Part shown: one piece after another, positions 42,323 to 51,300 of the stretch
Numbering within the stretch: the stretch's first letter is position 1
How the letters are laid out: each line of letters opens with the position of its first letter
Assembly (NCBI GenBank): GCA_023389155.1
Contig: JAEWEV010000003.1
Coordinates: 72,763 to 136,762, forward strand
Length of the DNA: 64,000 nucleotides
Source of the DNA: Pseudomonadota bacterium
Lineage (GTDB): Bacteria > Pseudomonadota > Gammaproteobacteria > Burkholderiales > Burkholderiaceae_B
Direction: 5' to 3'
Program-made: the position numbers and the translations under genes
Notes under the pieces: model-generated
Seen by the model: the letters and a program-made list of their open reading frames with translations, nothing else
Databases searched by the model: none
What the model was told of the DNA's origin: nothing

Positions 42323-43102
42323 ATGAATGCACCGCTCAGAGAAAAATCCTATTTCGACCAACGCGCCACACAGGAGATGTCCAGGCATCTGCAAAATGTC
42401 GAGAGGGACACCAAAGAAACCATGGCGTACGCCTGTCGAATCCTTGCCATGACGGAACAGGAAGCGGGGCTTGCGGGACAAATCAGCGTGCGTTCGGAGC
42501 GGCCCGGAGCGTACTGGACGCTTCGGTTTGGTCTGGGCTTTGACGAGGCGAAACCCGAAGACTTTATTGAAGTAGATCGCGACCTCAATACGCTGACGGG
42601 AGATGGTATGGCCAATCCCGCGACCCGCTTCCATCTTTGGGTATACGATGCTCGCCCAGACGTCAATTCCATCATCCATACGCATTCCCCATGGGCCTCT
42701 GCGCTCGCAGCAGCCCGCCAGCCTCTGGTCATATCACAAATGGATATGACTCCGCTACACAACGACTGCGCTTTTCTCGGAGAATGGCCCGGCGTCCCCA
42801 TTGCTGATGATGAAGGCGTCATCATATCCAAGGCACTGGGTGACAAGCGGGCCATTATCCTCGCTCACCATGGTTACCTGACTGCAGGTGCATCCTGCGA
42901 GGAAGCTACCTATCTCTCGGTGTATCTGGAACGGGCAGCAAGAATGCAAATCCGCGCCCAGGCATTTGGAAAACTCACCCCGGTGGATGACAAATTGGCT
43001 ACCGAAGCCCATGACTATCTGCTTAAGCCGTCAATAGTAAAAGCCACGTTTAATTACTGGTGTCGTCAGACACACGGCATCCCTCCTCTGGAAATCAAGT
43101 GA
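42323..43102 (+). CDS. Class II aldolase/adducin-family protein
   Basis: This 259-aa protein shares GLGFDE, GDGMANPATRFHLWVYDARPDVNSIIHTHSPWASAL and WPGVP with the aldolase at 32151. The zinc pair is HTH, and the later His is in ILAHHGYLTAGA. Ribosome site GGAGGCCATATC. It is followed by an MFS transporter (55 bp) and a DsbA-like isomerase. This pattern suggests import and conversion of a hydroxy- or keto-acid. A decarboxylase role is as possible as aldol cleavage. Confidence 0.88.
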   Translation: MNAPLREKSYFDQRATQEMSRHLQNVERDTKETMAYACRILAMTEQEAGLAGQISVRSERPGAYWTLRFGLGFDEAKPEDFIEVDRDLNTLTGDGMANPATRFHLWVYDARPDVNSIIHTHSPWASALAAARQPLVISQMDMTPLHNDCAFLGEWPGVPIADDEGVIISKALGDKRAIILAHHGYLTAGASCEEATYLSVYLERAARMQIRAQAFGKLTPVDDKLATEAHDYLLKPSIVKATFNYWCRQTHGIPPLEIK

Positions 43103-43157
43103 CCTCCAGATTGGAGTTGATTCCAACACAACCGAAATAATCAAAACGGAGACCACA

Positions 43158-44489
43158 ATGGCTAACCTGACGACACCTCAGGCAACTTCGTCGCGCAAAC
43201 AATACGTGACTGCTGGCCTGGCAAGCATGATGGGCACCACTATTGAGTGGTACGATTTTTTCCTTTACGGAACAGCGGCTGCACTGATTTTCAATACGAT
43301 ATTTTTTCCGTCCTTCGATCCGCTGACGGGAACACTCGCAGCTTTTGCAACCTATTCAGTGGGCTTTTTCGCTCGCCCGCTGGGCGGTATCATTTTCGGC
43401 CATTACGGGGATAAGGTTGGCCGAAAATCCATGCTACTTATTACACTTTTCATGATGGGCATTCCCACCATCCTGATCGGACTTATTCCCTCCTACGATA
43501 GCATCGGCTACTGGGGCGCCGTACTATTGGTAATTATGCGCTTCACGCAGGGCATCGCTGTGGGTGGCGAATGGGGCGGTGCCGTACTAATGGCCGTGGA
43601 ACATGCGCCAGAAGGAAAGAAAGGATTCTTTGGAAGCCTGCCGCAAACAGGCGTAGCTCCCGGTCTCATACTTTCTTCCCTGGCGATGGGCGCTGTCGCC
43701 ACTCTGCCCGAAGAAGCCATGCTGTCATGGGGCTGGCGTATTCCGTTTCTTGCAAGTGTAGTCCTGCTGCTGATCGGATGGTTCATTCGTGTGAAGGTCG
43801 CTGAGTCTCCTGATTTCGAGAAAATGGAGCAAAAGGGCGACAAAGTCGAAATGCCAGGCATGATCGTGCTGCGCAAATATCCGAAAGAGGTTCTGGTCGT
43901 GGTCGGAGCCCGACTGGCCGAAGTCACCTGGTTCTATACCGTCGTGACATTTGCACTGGCTTATGCAACAAACACACTTGGCATCACACGAACTGTCATG
44001 CTGGATGCCACTATCTGGGGTGCATTCCTCTCACTGTTCACCATGCCGCTATTTGGCATACTGGGTGATCGTGTCGGGTTTAAGTGGGTATTCATGGCGG
44101 GATCTATTGGAATTCTGATATTTTCTTCGGTTTTCTTTTCGCTGCTCGGCAGCCTGGATACCGGCTCAATCACGCTTGCAGTTGTGATTGCTATCGGTGT
44201 AGTCTACGCCGCCTTGTATGGTCCCGAGGGAGGTCTGTTCTCTGCCCAATTTCCGCCCGAAGTGCGATATAGCGGTATATCCATTGCCGTTCAGGTTTCC
44301 GGTGCTATCGGCGGCGGCCTGGCACCCCTGATCGCCACATCCCTGCTCGCCTATGGCGATGGCGATCCACACTACATTGTCTGGTACCTGAGCGCGCTGG
44401 GCGTAATTGCCATCATCAGTTCCATTCTCATGCATAGCCCCACGCATTTTTCGATTGTCAATCACCAAGTGCGCAGGGCTGAATCGTGA
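43158..44489 (+). CDS. MFS transporter, metabolite:H+ symporter (MHS) type
   Basis: This 443-aa protein is predicted to have twelve helices. It carries the MHS-family hallmarks: GTTIEWYDFFLYGTAAALIF, YSVGFFARPLGGIIFGHYGDKVGRK (loop 2-3 signature), RFTQGIAVGGEWGGAVL, and a second GILGDRVGFKW between helices 8 and 9. MHS members import shikimate, proline betaine, citrate, 2-oxoglutarate or aromatic acids with protons. It is coupled to the following isomerase by a 4-bp overlap. It is probably the inner-membrane importer of this unit. Confidence 0.92.
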   Translation: MANLTTPQATSSRKQYVTAGLASMMGTTIEWYDFFLYGTAAALIFNTIFFPSFDPLTGTLAAFATYSVGFFARPLGGIIFGHYGDKVGRKSMLLITLFMMGIPTILIGLIPSYDSIGYWGAVLLVIMRFTQGIAVGGEWGGAVLMAVEHAPEGKKGFFGSLPQTGVAPGLILSSLAMGAVATLPEEAMLSWGWRIPFLASVVLLLIGWFIRVKVAESPDFEKMEQKGDKVEMPGMIVLRKYPKEVLVVVGARLAEVTWFYTVVTFALAYATNTLGITRTVMLDATIWGAFLSLFTMPLFGILGDRVGFKWVFMAGSIGILIFSSVFFSLLGSLDTGSITLAVVIAIGVVYAALYGPEGGLFSAQFPPEVRYSGISIAVQVSGAIGGGLAPLIATSLLAYGDGDPHYIVWYLSALGVIAIISSILMHSPTHFSIVNHQVRRAES

Positions 44490-45088
44490 GCCAGTCATTC
44501 ATTGATTACTATTTCTGGCTGAACTCCGACTGGGCTTATCTTGGCGCCGATCGATTAAAGGAACTGGCTGCACGCCATGCTCTGCAGATTCGCTATAAGC
44601 CCGTGGATCTGCCCGACATATACGCACGCACCGGTGGCGTACTACTAGGGAACCGATCTGTGCAGCGTCAGGCCTACCGCGTAACGGAGCTTGAACGATG
44701 GTGCAGAAAACTGGATATACATGTCAACCCACAGCCGGCGTTCATGTGTCCCAACGCCGACCTGGCATCATGTATCGTCATCGCGGCAGATCAGGCGAGC
44801 GCAGATGTCCACTATCTGGCGCAGGCGATTCTGCGCGCCGAGTGGTGTGAAGATCGTGATATTTCATCGGTCAGCACACTCAGAGATATTGTGACAGCCT
44901 GCAATCTGGGTCACCTGGATTTATTCGAAAAGGCAAACTCGGATGAAGTGATTGCCTTATATCGTTCCTACACTGATGAAGCCGTGGGCGCAGGGGTATT
45001 TGGCTCTCCATCCTATGTGTATAACGGCGAGCTGTTCTGGGGCCAGGATCGTCTGGATATGCTGGAGGAGGCAGTGGAGAAAAGGTAG
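44486..45088 (+). CDS. DsbA-like isomerase (2-hydroxychromene-2-carboxylate isomerase family)
   Basis: The start is GTG 44486, overlapping the MFS stop codon as GTGA; 200 aa result. The FIDYYFWLNSDWAYLG N-terminus and GVFGSPSYVYNGELFWGQDRLDML C-terminus are typical of the kappa-GST/HCCA-isomerase branch. A Ser (S14) replaces the CxxC active site of DsbA. These enzymes use glutathione to isomerise aromatic intermediates. With the aldolase and MHS transporter, an aromatic acid route is suggested but not established. Confidence 0.85.
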   Translation: MSQSFIDYYFWLNSDWAYLGADRLKELAARHALQIRYKPVDLPDIYARTGGVLLGNRSVQRQAYRVTELERWCRKLDIHVNPQPAFMCPNADLASCIVIAADQASADVHYLAQAILRAEWCEDRDISSVSTLRDIVTACNLGHLDLFEKANSDEVIALYRSYTDEAVGAGVFGSPSYVYNGELFWGQDRLDMLEEAVEKR

Positions 45089-45174
45089 TAAAGGGTCTCG
45101 GCCTGCTGAGTGCCATCAGGTATGCTGACGACTCACTATACACGCGATAAGGTTTATTCGAGTGTCAAAGCAAG

Positions 45175-45205
45175 AACTGCCAGGCAGCACCACTGACTGG
45201 CAGTT
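45175..45205. terminator. Hairpin between convergent genes
   Basis: AACTGCCAG and CTGGCAGTT form a perfect 9-bp stem with a 13-base loop between the converging isomerase and SMP-30 genes. No clear T tract is present on either side. Confidence 0.4.
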
Positions 45206-45292
45206 ATAAAACAAACGTTCGTGCAAAAATGCAGCGCAAAGCACAACACCACTGTCGCACCAGGCAAAACGGGAACGTCCGGCGCAAATTAG

Positions 45293-46360
45293 CTAGTCCA
45301 GTTCCACCGCTCCGCGCGTATTCACAAAGACTGAATAAATGGAATGACTGCTCGCCATGAACAAGCGGTTATTATGCTCGCCGCCAAAGCAAAGATTTGC
45401 GCAACGCTCAGGCAAATGAATATGTCCAATCGGTTTGGCCTGGGCATCAAAAATCATGACGCCATCCAGTGGCGCAGAATCGACACCCGGCGTGCCACTA
45501 CTCCCCCATCCAGCCCAGATATTGCCATCCTGATCGCATTTGATTCCGTCTAATGCTCCCGGACCATCCACTTCCAGGAATTTTGTTTTTTCGCTTAAGG
45601 TATTATCCGCAGCAACTGTATACACCCACAAAATACGATGTGGTTTCGCTCTGCCTTCTACCACGTAAAGCTTTTTTTCGTCGGGTGAAAAGCAGAGTCC
45701 ATTCGGGCCAGCAAGATCGTCTATAACTCTGTGTACATCGTGAGTGTCTGGATCAATACGATAGACAGAATCGGGTAATTCCTGCTTCGATATTCGTCCT
45801 TCATAGTCATTACTCAGCTGAAAAGGTGGATCCGTGAACCAGACAGAGCCGTCGCGCTTGCAGATAATATCGTTGGGAGAATTGTAAGACTTGCCTTCAA
45901 AATTATCGGTAAGGGAAATGATTTTTCCGCTATGTTCCGTCCGGCTAATCCGACGCGTTACCGCGCCTTCACAAGTCAGCAGTCGTCCCTGCCTGTCGCG
46001 CGTGTTTCCATTGGAAAAATTCGACGGCTTGCGAAAAACCGCAGACGTCCCTGTTGCTTCGTCCCACCGAACAATCTGATTATTGGCAATATCGCTGACA
46101 AGCAGATAATTTCCATCGCCAATCCATACCGGACCCTCCAGCCAGCGAAAGCCCGTTGCCAATCGTTCAACGCTTGAATTGAAAATGCGATACTTGGTAA
46201 ACGACGGATCAAGTACCTCAACGGCCGGATCCGGGTACCGCAGTGACGGTGTCCAGTTTGCGCTGACTGTTCCTGAACCCACTACGGCGGTTACGGCCAG
46301 TCCTCCCTTAATAAACTGCCTTCGGGCCATGGCCGGGTGACGCTGTTCTGCTCCCTCCAT
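45293..46360 (-). CDS. Exported SMP-30/gluconolactonase-family protein (Tat signal)
   Basis: This 355-aa protein starts at ATG 46360 after GGAGAAGACA. Residues 11-20 (MARRQFIKGG) plus a hydrophobic run (LAVTAVVGSGTVSA) make a twin-arginine signal, so it should be exported folded. The mature part is a six-bladed propeller: GFRWLEGPVWIGDGNYLLVSDI, NDIICKRDGSVWFTDPPF, GPNGLCFSPDEKKLYVVEG, DGIKCDQDGNIWAGWGSSG. SMP-30 enzymes hydrolyse sugar lactones using a divalent metal. It stands alone, convergent with the isomerase and 390 bp from ilvD. Confidence 0.9.
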   Translation of the reverse strand: MEGAEQRHPAMARRQFIKGGLAVTAVVGSGTVSANWTPSLRYPDPAVEVLDPSFTKYRIFNSSVERLATGFRWLEGPVWIGDGNYLLVSDIANNQIVRWDEATGTSAVFRKPSNFSNGNTRDRQGRLLTCEGAVTRRISRTEHSGKIISLTDNFEGKSYNSPNDIICKRDGSVWFTDPPFQLSNDYEGRISKQELPDSVYRIDPDTHDVHRVIDDLAGPNGLCFSPDEKKLYVVEGRAKPHRILWVYTVAADNTLSEKTKFLEVDGPGALDGIKCDQDGNIWAGWGSSGTPGVDSAPLDGVMIFDAQAKPIGHIHLPERCANLCFGGEHNNRLFMASSHSIYSVFVNTRGAVELD

Positions 46361-46750
46361 TGTCTTCTCCTTTGCTTGCTACAGAAATAATCGTTTTTTA
46401 TTGACCCCGGACGTCAAATACGAATACGACGATTCGATAAATTTCAAATGTCATATCTTTAATTCAACCGGCGGGTAAGAAACACTATAACTGACAGCTA
46501 CATTCAGTTCTCATTTGAGGCGAAAATTTGGAGAATTTTTTGTTCTAATGACAAATGTGATTATGCTGGTAATCGCGACTGTCGATCTTCCAAAGCACTT
46601 CTTTGAGCCCGATCAGCTTCATGGGATTATTTTCGCAAGTTGCTGGCCCTGCGCGACCACGACAAGGACAAGGCCGCAGATTTCAGCCAGGGGTACTAAT
46701 CATTGAAAAGCAGAACATTACGGTCAGGGTTCCTGCCCTGACCGGGATTC
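46361..46750. other. 390-bp intergenic region with possible gene remnant
   Basis: No complete gene is seen. A plus-strand reading ending at 46699 (about WDYFRKLLALRDHDKD then KAADFSQGY and a stop) looks protein-like but is preceded by a stop codon, so it may be a 3' scrap of a lost gene. The ilvD terminator occupies the right end. Confidence 0.25.
46722..46743 (-). terminator. Terminator-like hairpin after ilvD
   Basis: GGTCAGGG and CCCTGACC form an 8-bp stem around a 6-base loop, 7 bp past the ilvD stop. On the minus strand a T-enriched stretch (GTTCTGCTTTT) follows. Confidence 0.6.
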
Positions 46751-48436
46751 CTAGAACTTGTCGAGCACGGCACCCGTACTGGCTGTCGAGGCATTGAAAG
46801 CGAACTTGGCCTGAACCCCCCGTGTATAACGTGGTTCTGGCGCCGTCCATTTGGCCAGCCGAGATTCAATTTCTGCATCGGGAACATTCAATTGCAATAA
46901 TAACTGGTGCGCATCAATGGTAATGGAGTCCCCTTCCTGAACCAGGGCGATGGTACCGCCCACGGCTGCTTCCGGCGCCACGTGCCCAACCACCATACCC
47001 CAGGTCCCACCTGAAAATCGTCCATCGGTGATCAGGCCGACCGAATCGCCCAGGCCCGCGCCTATCAGCGCACCCGTGGGCGCCAGCATTTCCGGCATAC
47101 CCGGACCGCCTTTGGGCCCAAGATAACGCAGCACCATGACATCACCTGCCTTGATTTTGCCGTCAAGAATGGCTTTCAGCGCAGACTGTTCGTCGTCAAA
47201 CACCCGAGCCGGGCCGGTAATCACCGGATTTTTCAAACCGGTAATTTTCGCCACGGCGCCTTCTGGTGACAGATTGCCTTTCAGGATGGCCAGGTGTCCC
47301 TGCTTGTACAACGCCTTGTCAATCGTCATAATGACCTGTTGGTCTGCCGGTGGCGTATCGGGGACATTCTCCAGGATCTGGGCAATCGTCTGGCCAGTAA
47401 TCGTTATACAGTCGCCATTGATCAGACCCGCATTCAGAAGAATTTTCATGACTTGCGGCACGCCCCCCGCCTTATGAAAATCGACGGCCAGGAAGTGGCC
47501 ACTAGGCTTGAGGTCGCAAATAACCGGTACGCGCTGGCGAACGCGTTCAAAGTCATCGATGGTCCATTCAACTCCGGCCGCATGGGCGATAGCCAGTACA
47601 TGCAGCACCGCATTAGTGGAGCCGCCAGTTGCCATAATGACACTGACCGCATTTTCGATAGACTGACGGGTTACGATATCACGCGGTTTCAGGTCCTGTT
47701 CGATTGCCTTGAGCAGAACACGCGCCGATTCTGCGGCAGATTCGGTTTTTTCTTCGTGCACATTGGCCATGGTGGACGAATACGGCAGGCTCATGCCCAT
47801 CGCCTCGAATGCAGAGCTCATGGTGTTGGCCGTATACATGCCACCACAGGAACCCGGCCCTGGAATGGCATGCAATTCAACCTGGCGCAGCTCCTCGTCA
47901 CTCATTCGACCCGCAGCGTTCTCACCCACAGCCTCGAACACGCTGACAATGTTCAGATCTTTATTGTTCAATCGGCCCGGCAGAATCGTCCCGCCATAGA
48001 CGTAAATGGCAGGGACATTGGCGCGCAACATGCCCATCATGCCACCTGGCATATTTTTGTCGCAGCCGCCAATAACGACGACACCGTCCATCCACTGCCC
48101 CTGCACGCAGGTTTCCACGCAGTCAGCAATGACTTCACGCGAAGCCAGCGAATATTTCATGCCTTCGGTTCCCATAGCCATGCCATCTGAAATAGTGGGG
48201 GTACCGAACACCTGGGCATTGCCACCCGTTGACTCAATGGCCTCGATCGCGGCATCGGCCAGCTTCTGCAAGCCACTATTACAGGGCGTAATGGTGCTAT
48301 AGCCGTTAGCCACGCCCACCATGGGTTTATCAAAGTCTTCCTCTTTGTAACCAAGGGCGTAGTACATGGAACGGTTCGGCGCGCGCGCCGGACCTTGGGT
48401 AATATTTGCGGACCGCAGACGTTTGGACGAAGTCAT
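46751..48436 (-). CDS. ilvD: Dihydroxy-acid dehydratase
   Basis: This 561-aa protein carries the IlvD iron-sulfur cysteines: ITPCNSGL, GGCDKNMPGG and GPGSCGGMYTANTMSS. Also present are YSTITPCN, ATGGSTNAVLHVLAIA, and RFSGGTWGMVVGHVAPEA near the end. It dehydrates dihydroxy-isovalerate and dihydroxy-methylvalerate in branched-chain amino acid synthesis. Sugar-acid dehydratases of the same superfamily are near 600 aa and differ in the first motif; length and pattern favour IlvD. It is monocistronic with a ribosome site AAGGAAGGCC. Confidence 0.93.
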   Translation of the reverse strand: MTSSKRLRSANITQGPARAPNRSMYYALGYKEEDFDKPMVGVANGYSTITPCNSGLQKLADAAIEAIESTGGNAQVFGTPTISDGMAMGTEGMKYSLASREVIADCVETCVQGQWMDGVVVIGGCDKNMPGGMMGMLRANVPAIYVYGGTILPGRLNNKDLNIVSVFEAVGENAAGRMSDEELRQVELHAIPGPGSCGGMYTANTMSSAFEAMGMSLPYSSTMANVHEEKTESAAESARVLLKAIEQDLKPRDIVTRQSIENAVSVIMATGGSTNAVLHVLAIAHAAGVEWTIDDFERVRQRVPVICDLKPSGHFLAVDFHKAGGVPQVMKILLNAGLINGDCITITGQTIAQILENVPDTPPADQQVIMTIDKALYKQGHLAILKGNLSPEGAVAKITGLKNPVITGPARVFDDEQSALKAILDGKIKAGDVMVLRYLGPKGGPGMPEMLAPTGALIGAGLGDSVGLITDGRFSGGTWGMVVGHVAPEAAVGGTIALVQEGDSITIDAHQLLLQLNVPDAEIESRLAKWTAPEPRYTRGVQAKFAFNASTASTGAVLDKF

Positions 48437-48658
48437 GGCCTTCCTTCTTTGAAATGAGGTGAATCAATAGCCGGCACGACAGGACCGGGTTCGTACAATG
48501 TATTCAAGTTTACGGCATTGTCGGCCACCCGTCGCGAGGACCGAGCCCGACTGGCTTAATCGCTGGGCCGGTCACGATGTATGTTTTTGATCAATATCAA
48601 AATGACAGCTCTGATATCATGGGATTATAAGGTATTGCGAATAATTCCCACTTGCGCC

Positions 48659-49099
48659 ATGACCTACGCTCTGCTTTTGATTATTCACTTGTTCGCCGCC
48701 CTGATGTTCGTCGGAACCGTTTTCTTCGAGGTACTCATACTGGAAAACGTGCGCAAGCATGTGCCGCGCGACATGATGCGAACACTTGAAACGGCAATTG
48801 GCACGCGGGCGCGAAGCCTTATGCCATGGGTATTATTATTGCTTTACAGCGCGGGGATAGGAATGGCATGGCATCATCGACATGCCCTTGCTGCCCCGCT
48901 CTCGAGCAGCTTCGGCCTGATGCTTTCCATCAAAATAATTCTTGCATTTAGTGTGTTCGGACATTTCCTGGCAGCGATGACGCTACGCCGCAAGGGCAAG
49001 TTACACGCCACACATTTCAGGTTCATCCACCTTAGCGTTTTTTGCCATATGATTGGCATCGTTCTGCTTGCCAAGGCAATGTTCTACCTGCACTGGTAA
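48659..49099 (+). CDS. Four-helix integral membrane protein (CopD-like)
   Basis: ATG 48659 (MTYALLLIIHLFAALMFVG) gives 146 aa; the frame opens at 48581. Four hydrophobic helices are visible, with His residues at helix ends (IIHLFAAL, MAWHHRH, VFGHFLAAM, FIHLSVFCHM) that could bind heme or copper. This resembles the small CopD-like membrane proteins with no proven role. It is divergent from ilvD. The His pattern is the only functional hint, and no metal-handling gene is next to it. Confidence 0.7.
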   Translation: MTYALLLIIHLFAALMFVGTVFFEVLILENVRKHVPRDMMRTLETAIGTRARSLMPWVLLLLYSAGIGMAWHHRHALAAPLSSSFGLMLSIKIILAFSVFGHFLAAMTLRRKGKLHATHFRFIHLSVFCHMIGIVLLAKAMFYLHW

Positions 49100-49107
49100 A
49101 GGGCTGC

Positions 49108-49133
49108 GAGATACGGCAGTCATGCCATATCTC
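49108..49133. terminator. Imperfect hairpin after the CopD-like gene
   Basis: GAGATAcGGCA pairs with TGCCaTATCTC (one mismatch) around a 4-base loop, 8 bp after the stop codon. There is no T tract. Confidence 0.4.
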
Positions 49134-49210
49134 ACCATATATGATGTGTAACAGGCGTTGCAGTGCAAACTGCATTAGTCTGCACTACCGAGTGGCCTGC
49201 CGCGAGCAGA

Positions 49211-49438
49211 TTATGGCTGAGGAGCGGGCGCAGGGGCGGGTGTTGGAGCCGCAGGCATGGAGTCCGTACCCGGCATTGCATCAGAGGTTGGTGCGGGCGA
49301 TGTCATGGGCTCAGTCGCTCCGGTAGCTGGTTCGGTGGTAGCACCGGAATCATAGCCGTTGCCGGCGCAACCGGCCAATCCGACCATGCCTGCAAATGTG
49401 GCAGCCAAAAACAGTGAGCGAGTGGTACTTTTTGTCAT
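49211..49438 (-). CDS. Small proline/alanine-rich lipoprotein
   Basis: This 75-aa protein has a lipoprotein signal (SLFLAATFAGMVGLAGC, lipobox LAGC, lipidated C24). The low-complexity mature part is rich in Ala, Pro, Thr and Ser (PAPTSDAMPG, PTPAPAPAPQP). It should be a surface or periplasm-facing outer-membrane lipoprotein. No domain is recognised. The ribosome site AAGGAAGG supports the start. It is convergent with the CopD-like gene. Confidence 0.7.
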   Translation of the reverse strand: MTKSTTRSLFLAATFAGMVGLAGCAGNGYDSGATTEPATGATEPMTSPAPTSDAMPGTDSMPAAPTPAPAPAPQP

Positions 49439-49983
49439 ATAACCTTCCTTTGAAGATGTGAGTTTACAAATCCTGCAGTGCCATTCTTCGCGCTTTCACC
49501 GGAAAGGTCATTTCAGAGCATCATAAAGTACTTGCTTTTGTAAATGGGGATCGGGGCGATTCTGGGCACCTATGCGTTGTAGGTAGATGATTCGCATGAA
49601 AAAAGAACGATGTGGCAGCCAATCACACTCGTCTTATTATTTAACGAATTACGAATGAAATACTGTAATGATTTCGCCGTGTACAGGGGCAACGTTACCA
49701 ATAACGACGAGTCACAACCCATTGTTTCCATTGGCGCTTCAAATAACTCCCTTACGCTTCACATGAAGTAAATTCACGTCTGTGTCGCGCTGTTTGATCC
49801 CATGCATCTTCAGACTGGATATCGCTGGGATTGCCGATCAATAACAAAAATGGCACCCACGACAACATTGTGAGCGCCATTTTTAACAGAGAAGCAAACC
49901 AAATGGTTGCGATAAGCATGCCCGGAAAGGGCTATACGCCCCCGAGCGGGTTTTGTCTCCTCAATCCAGCAGAATCCGTCAGA
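49439..49983. other. 545-bp region without a recognised gene
   Basis: No convincing reading frame with a ribosome site is seen on either strand. A 9-bp stem (AAAAATGGC 49846-49854 with GCCATTTTT 49876-49884) may serve as terminator for the leftward PQQ-type gene. Confidence 0.5.
49846..49884 (-). terminator. Terminator-like inverted repeat after the PQQ-type gene
   Basis: A perfect 9-bp stem with a 21-base loop; on the minus strand the distal arm ends in a run of five T residues. It is 100 bp past the stop codon. Confidence 0.45.
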
Positions 49984-51300
49984 CTAAGGCGTAGCCGCCG
50001 AGACACGCCAGACCGTGTTACCTACATCATCGGCAAACAGCAGTGATCCATCCTTCGCCTGAGTCAGGCCCACCGGTGCGCCAAATAGTGATTCCTGGTC
50101 TTCAGACAGAAAACCTGATACCACGGACTCGGCCTTTCCCGATGGCTTTCCGTCCCTAAATGGAATATAGCTGATCCGGTAGCCATTCAACGGCGAGCGA
50201 TTCCAGCTTCCATGTTCACTGACAAAAGCCCCACCGCGATATTTTTCCGGCAGGCTGTCACCGGTATAGAAATGCACACCAAGTGGTGCGACATGCGAAC
50301 CCAGCGAGTAGTCCGGCACAATGGCTTTACTGACCAGATCCGGGCGCTGCGGCTTGACACGAGTGTCAATATGCTGACCGTAATAACTATAAGGCCAGCC
50401 GTAGAACCCGCCTTCTTTCACAGAGGAGATGTAGTCCGGGACGAGATCTGCCCCTATTTCATCACGCTCATTCACGATCGCCCAGAGTTCTCCAGTTTGG
50501 GGCTCCCAGTCCAGGCCAGTCGGGTTACGCAAGCCGGAGGCAAAAATCCGGCTGGCTCCGGTGCTGGCGTCGACTTCCAGCACGGTTGCCCGGCGATATT
50601 CAACGGCCAATCCGTTCTCGGTGATATTGCTGTTGGAACCTACCCCAACGTACAGCTTGGATCCATCCGCGCTTGCGAGCAGCGCTTTGGTCCAGTGATG
50701 GTTCACCGTATCGGGCAAGTCGGTAAACTCGGTACCAGGATCTGCCAGACGGGTTTCTCCGGGTTCATAGTGATATTTCATGATATTCCCGGTATTGGCA
50801 ACGTACAGGTTATTGCCGATAAGCTGGACGCCGAAAGGAGAGTCAAGATTCTCCAGAAAAACATGTTTTTCCCACTCGCCGGAATCATCGTTCTGTCGCA
50901 AGAGCGTGATCCGGTTCCCGCCTTTGCCACTTTTGCCTGATCGCCCCATTATCTGACCGGCGAAGATTTTTTTCGGTGCGGTAACTGGCGCGGTTCCCGG
51001 CGAATTTGACTCTACAACCAGAACATCGCCATTGGGCAGTGTGTAGAGCTGTCTGGGATGAAGCAGATCGCCCGCGACCTTTTCAATCTTCAGCCCGCTC
51101 GATACCGTTGGTGTTTTGCCGTCAGACCATCCGACGCCTTTTGGCACCTGCATGGGAGGAGAAAGAAAGTTTTGGGGTTCAGGTAGCGTAGGATTCATGC
51201 CTAACTGATCGTCCGGCCCCATTGAAGCCTTCTCGTTGCATGCAGACAGCAATACGCTGAACGTGATGACAAGAGGTATACCCAATTTCAGCTTAAACAT
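49984..51300 (-). CDS. PQQ-type sugar/sorbosone dehydrogenase-like lipoprotein
   Basis: ATG 51300 (MFKLKLGIPLVITF) gives 438 aa with a lipoprotein signal (FSVLLSAC, lipidated C21). The mature part is a six-bladed propeller resembling soluble glucose dehydrogenase and L-sorbosone dehydrogenase: HPRQLYTLPNGDVLVVESNS, FGVQLIGNNLYVANTGNIMKY, FASGLRNPTGLDWEPQTGELWAIVNERDEIG, and APLGVHFYTGD with FVSEHGSWNRSP. These bind PQQ and oxidise aldoses or ketoaldoses in the periplasm. It overlaps the DUF2231 membrane gene by 8 bp. No pqq synthesis genes lie in the window. Confidence 0.85.
   Translation of the reverse strand: MFKLKLGIPLVITFSVLLSACNEKASMGPDDQLGMNPTLPEPQNFLSPPMQVPKGVGWSDGKTPTVSSGLKIEKVAGDLLHPRQLYTLPNGDVLVVESNSPGTAPVTAPKKIFAGQIMGRSGKSGKGGNRITLLRQNDDSGEWEKHVFLENLDSPFGVQLIGNNLYVANTGNIMKYHYEPGETRLADPGTEFTDLPDTVNHHWTKALLASADGSKLYVGVGSNSNITENGLAVEYRRATVLEVDASTGASRIFASGLRNPTGLDWEPQTGELWAIVNERDEIGADLVPDYISSVKEGGFYGWPYSYYGQHIDTRVKPQRPDLVSKAIVPDYSLGSHVAPLGVHFYTGDSLPEKYRGGAFVSEHGSWNRSPLNGYRISYIPFRDGKPSGKAESVVSGFLSEDQESLFGAPVGLTQAKDGSLLFADDVGNTVWRVSAATP

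Noticed and set aside
47294..48190. 298-aa plus-strand frame opposite ilvD
   Set aside because: Antisense shadow of a highly conserved gene; no initiation signal or domain.
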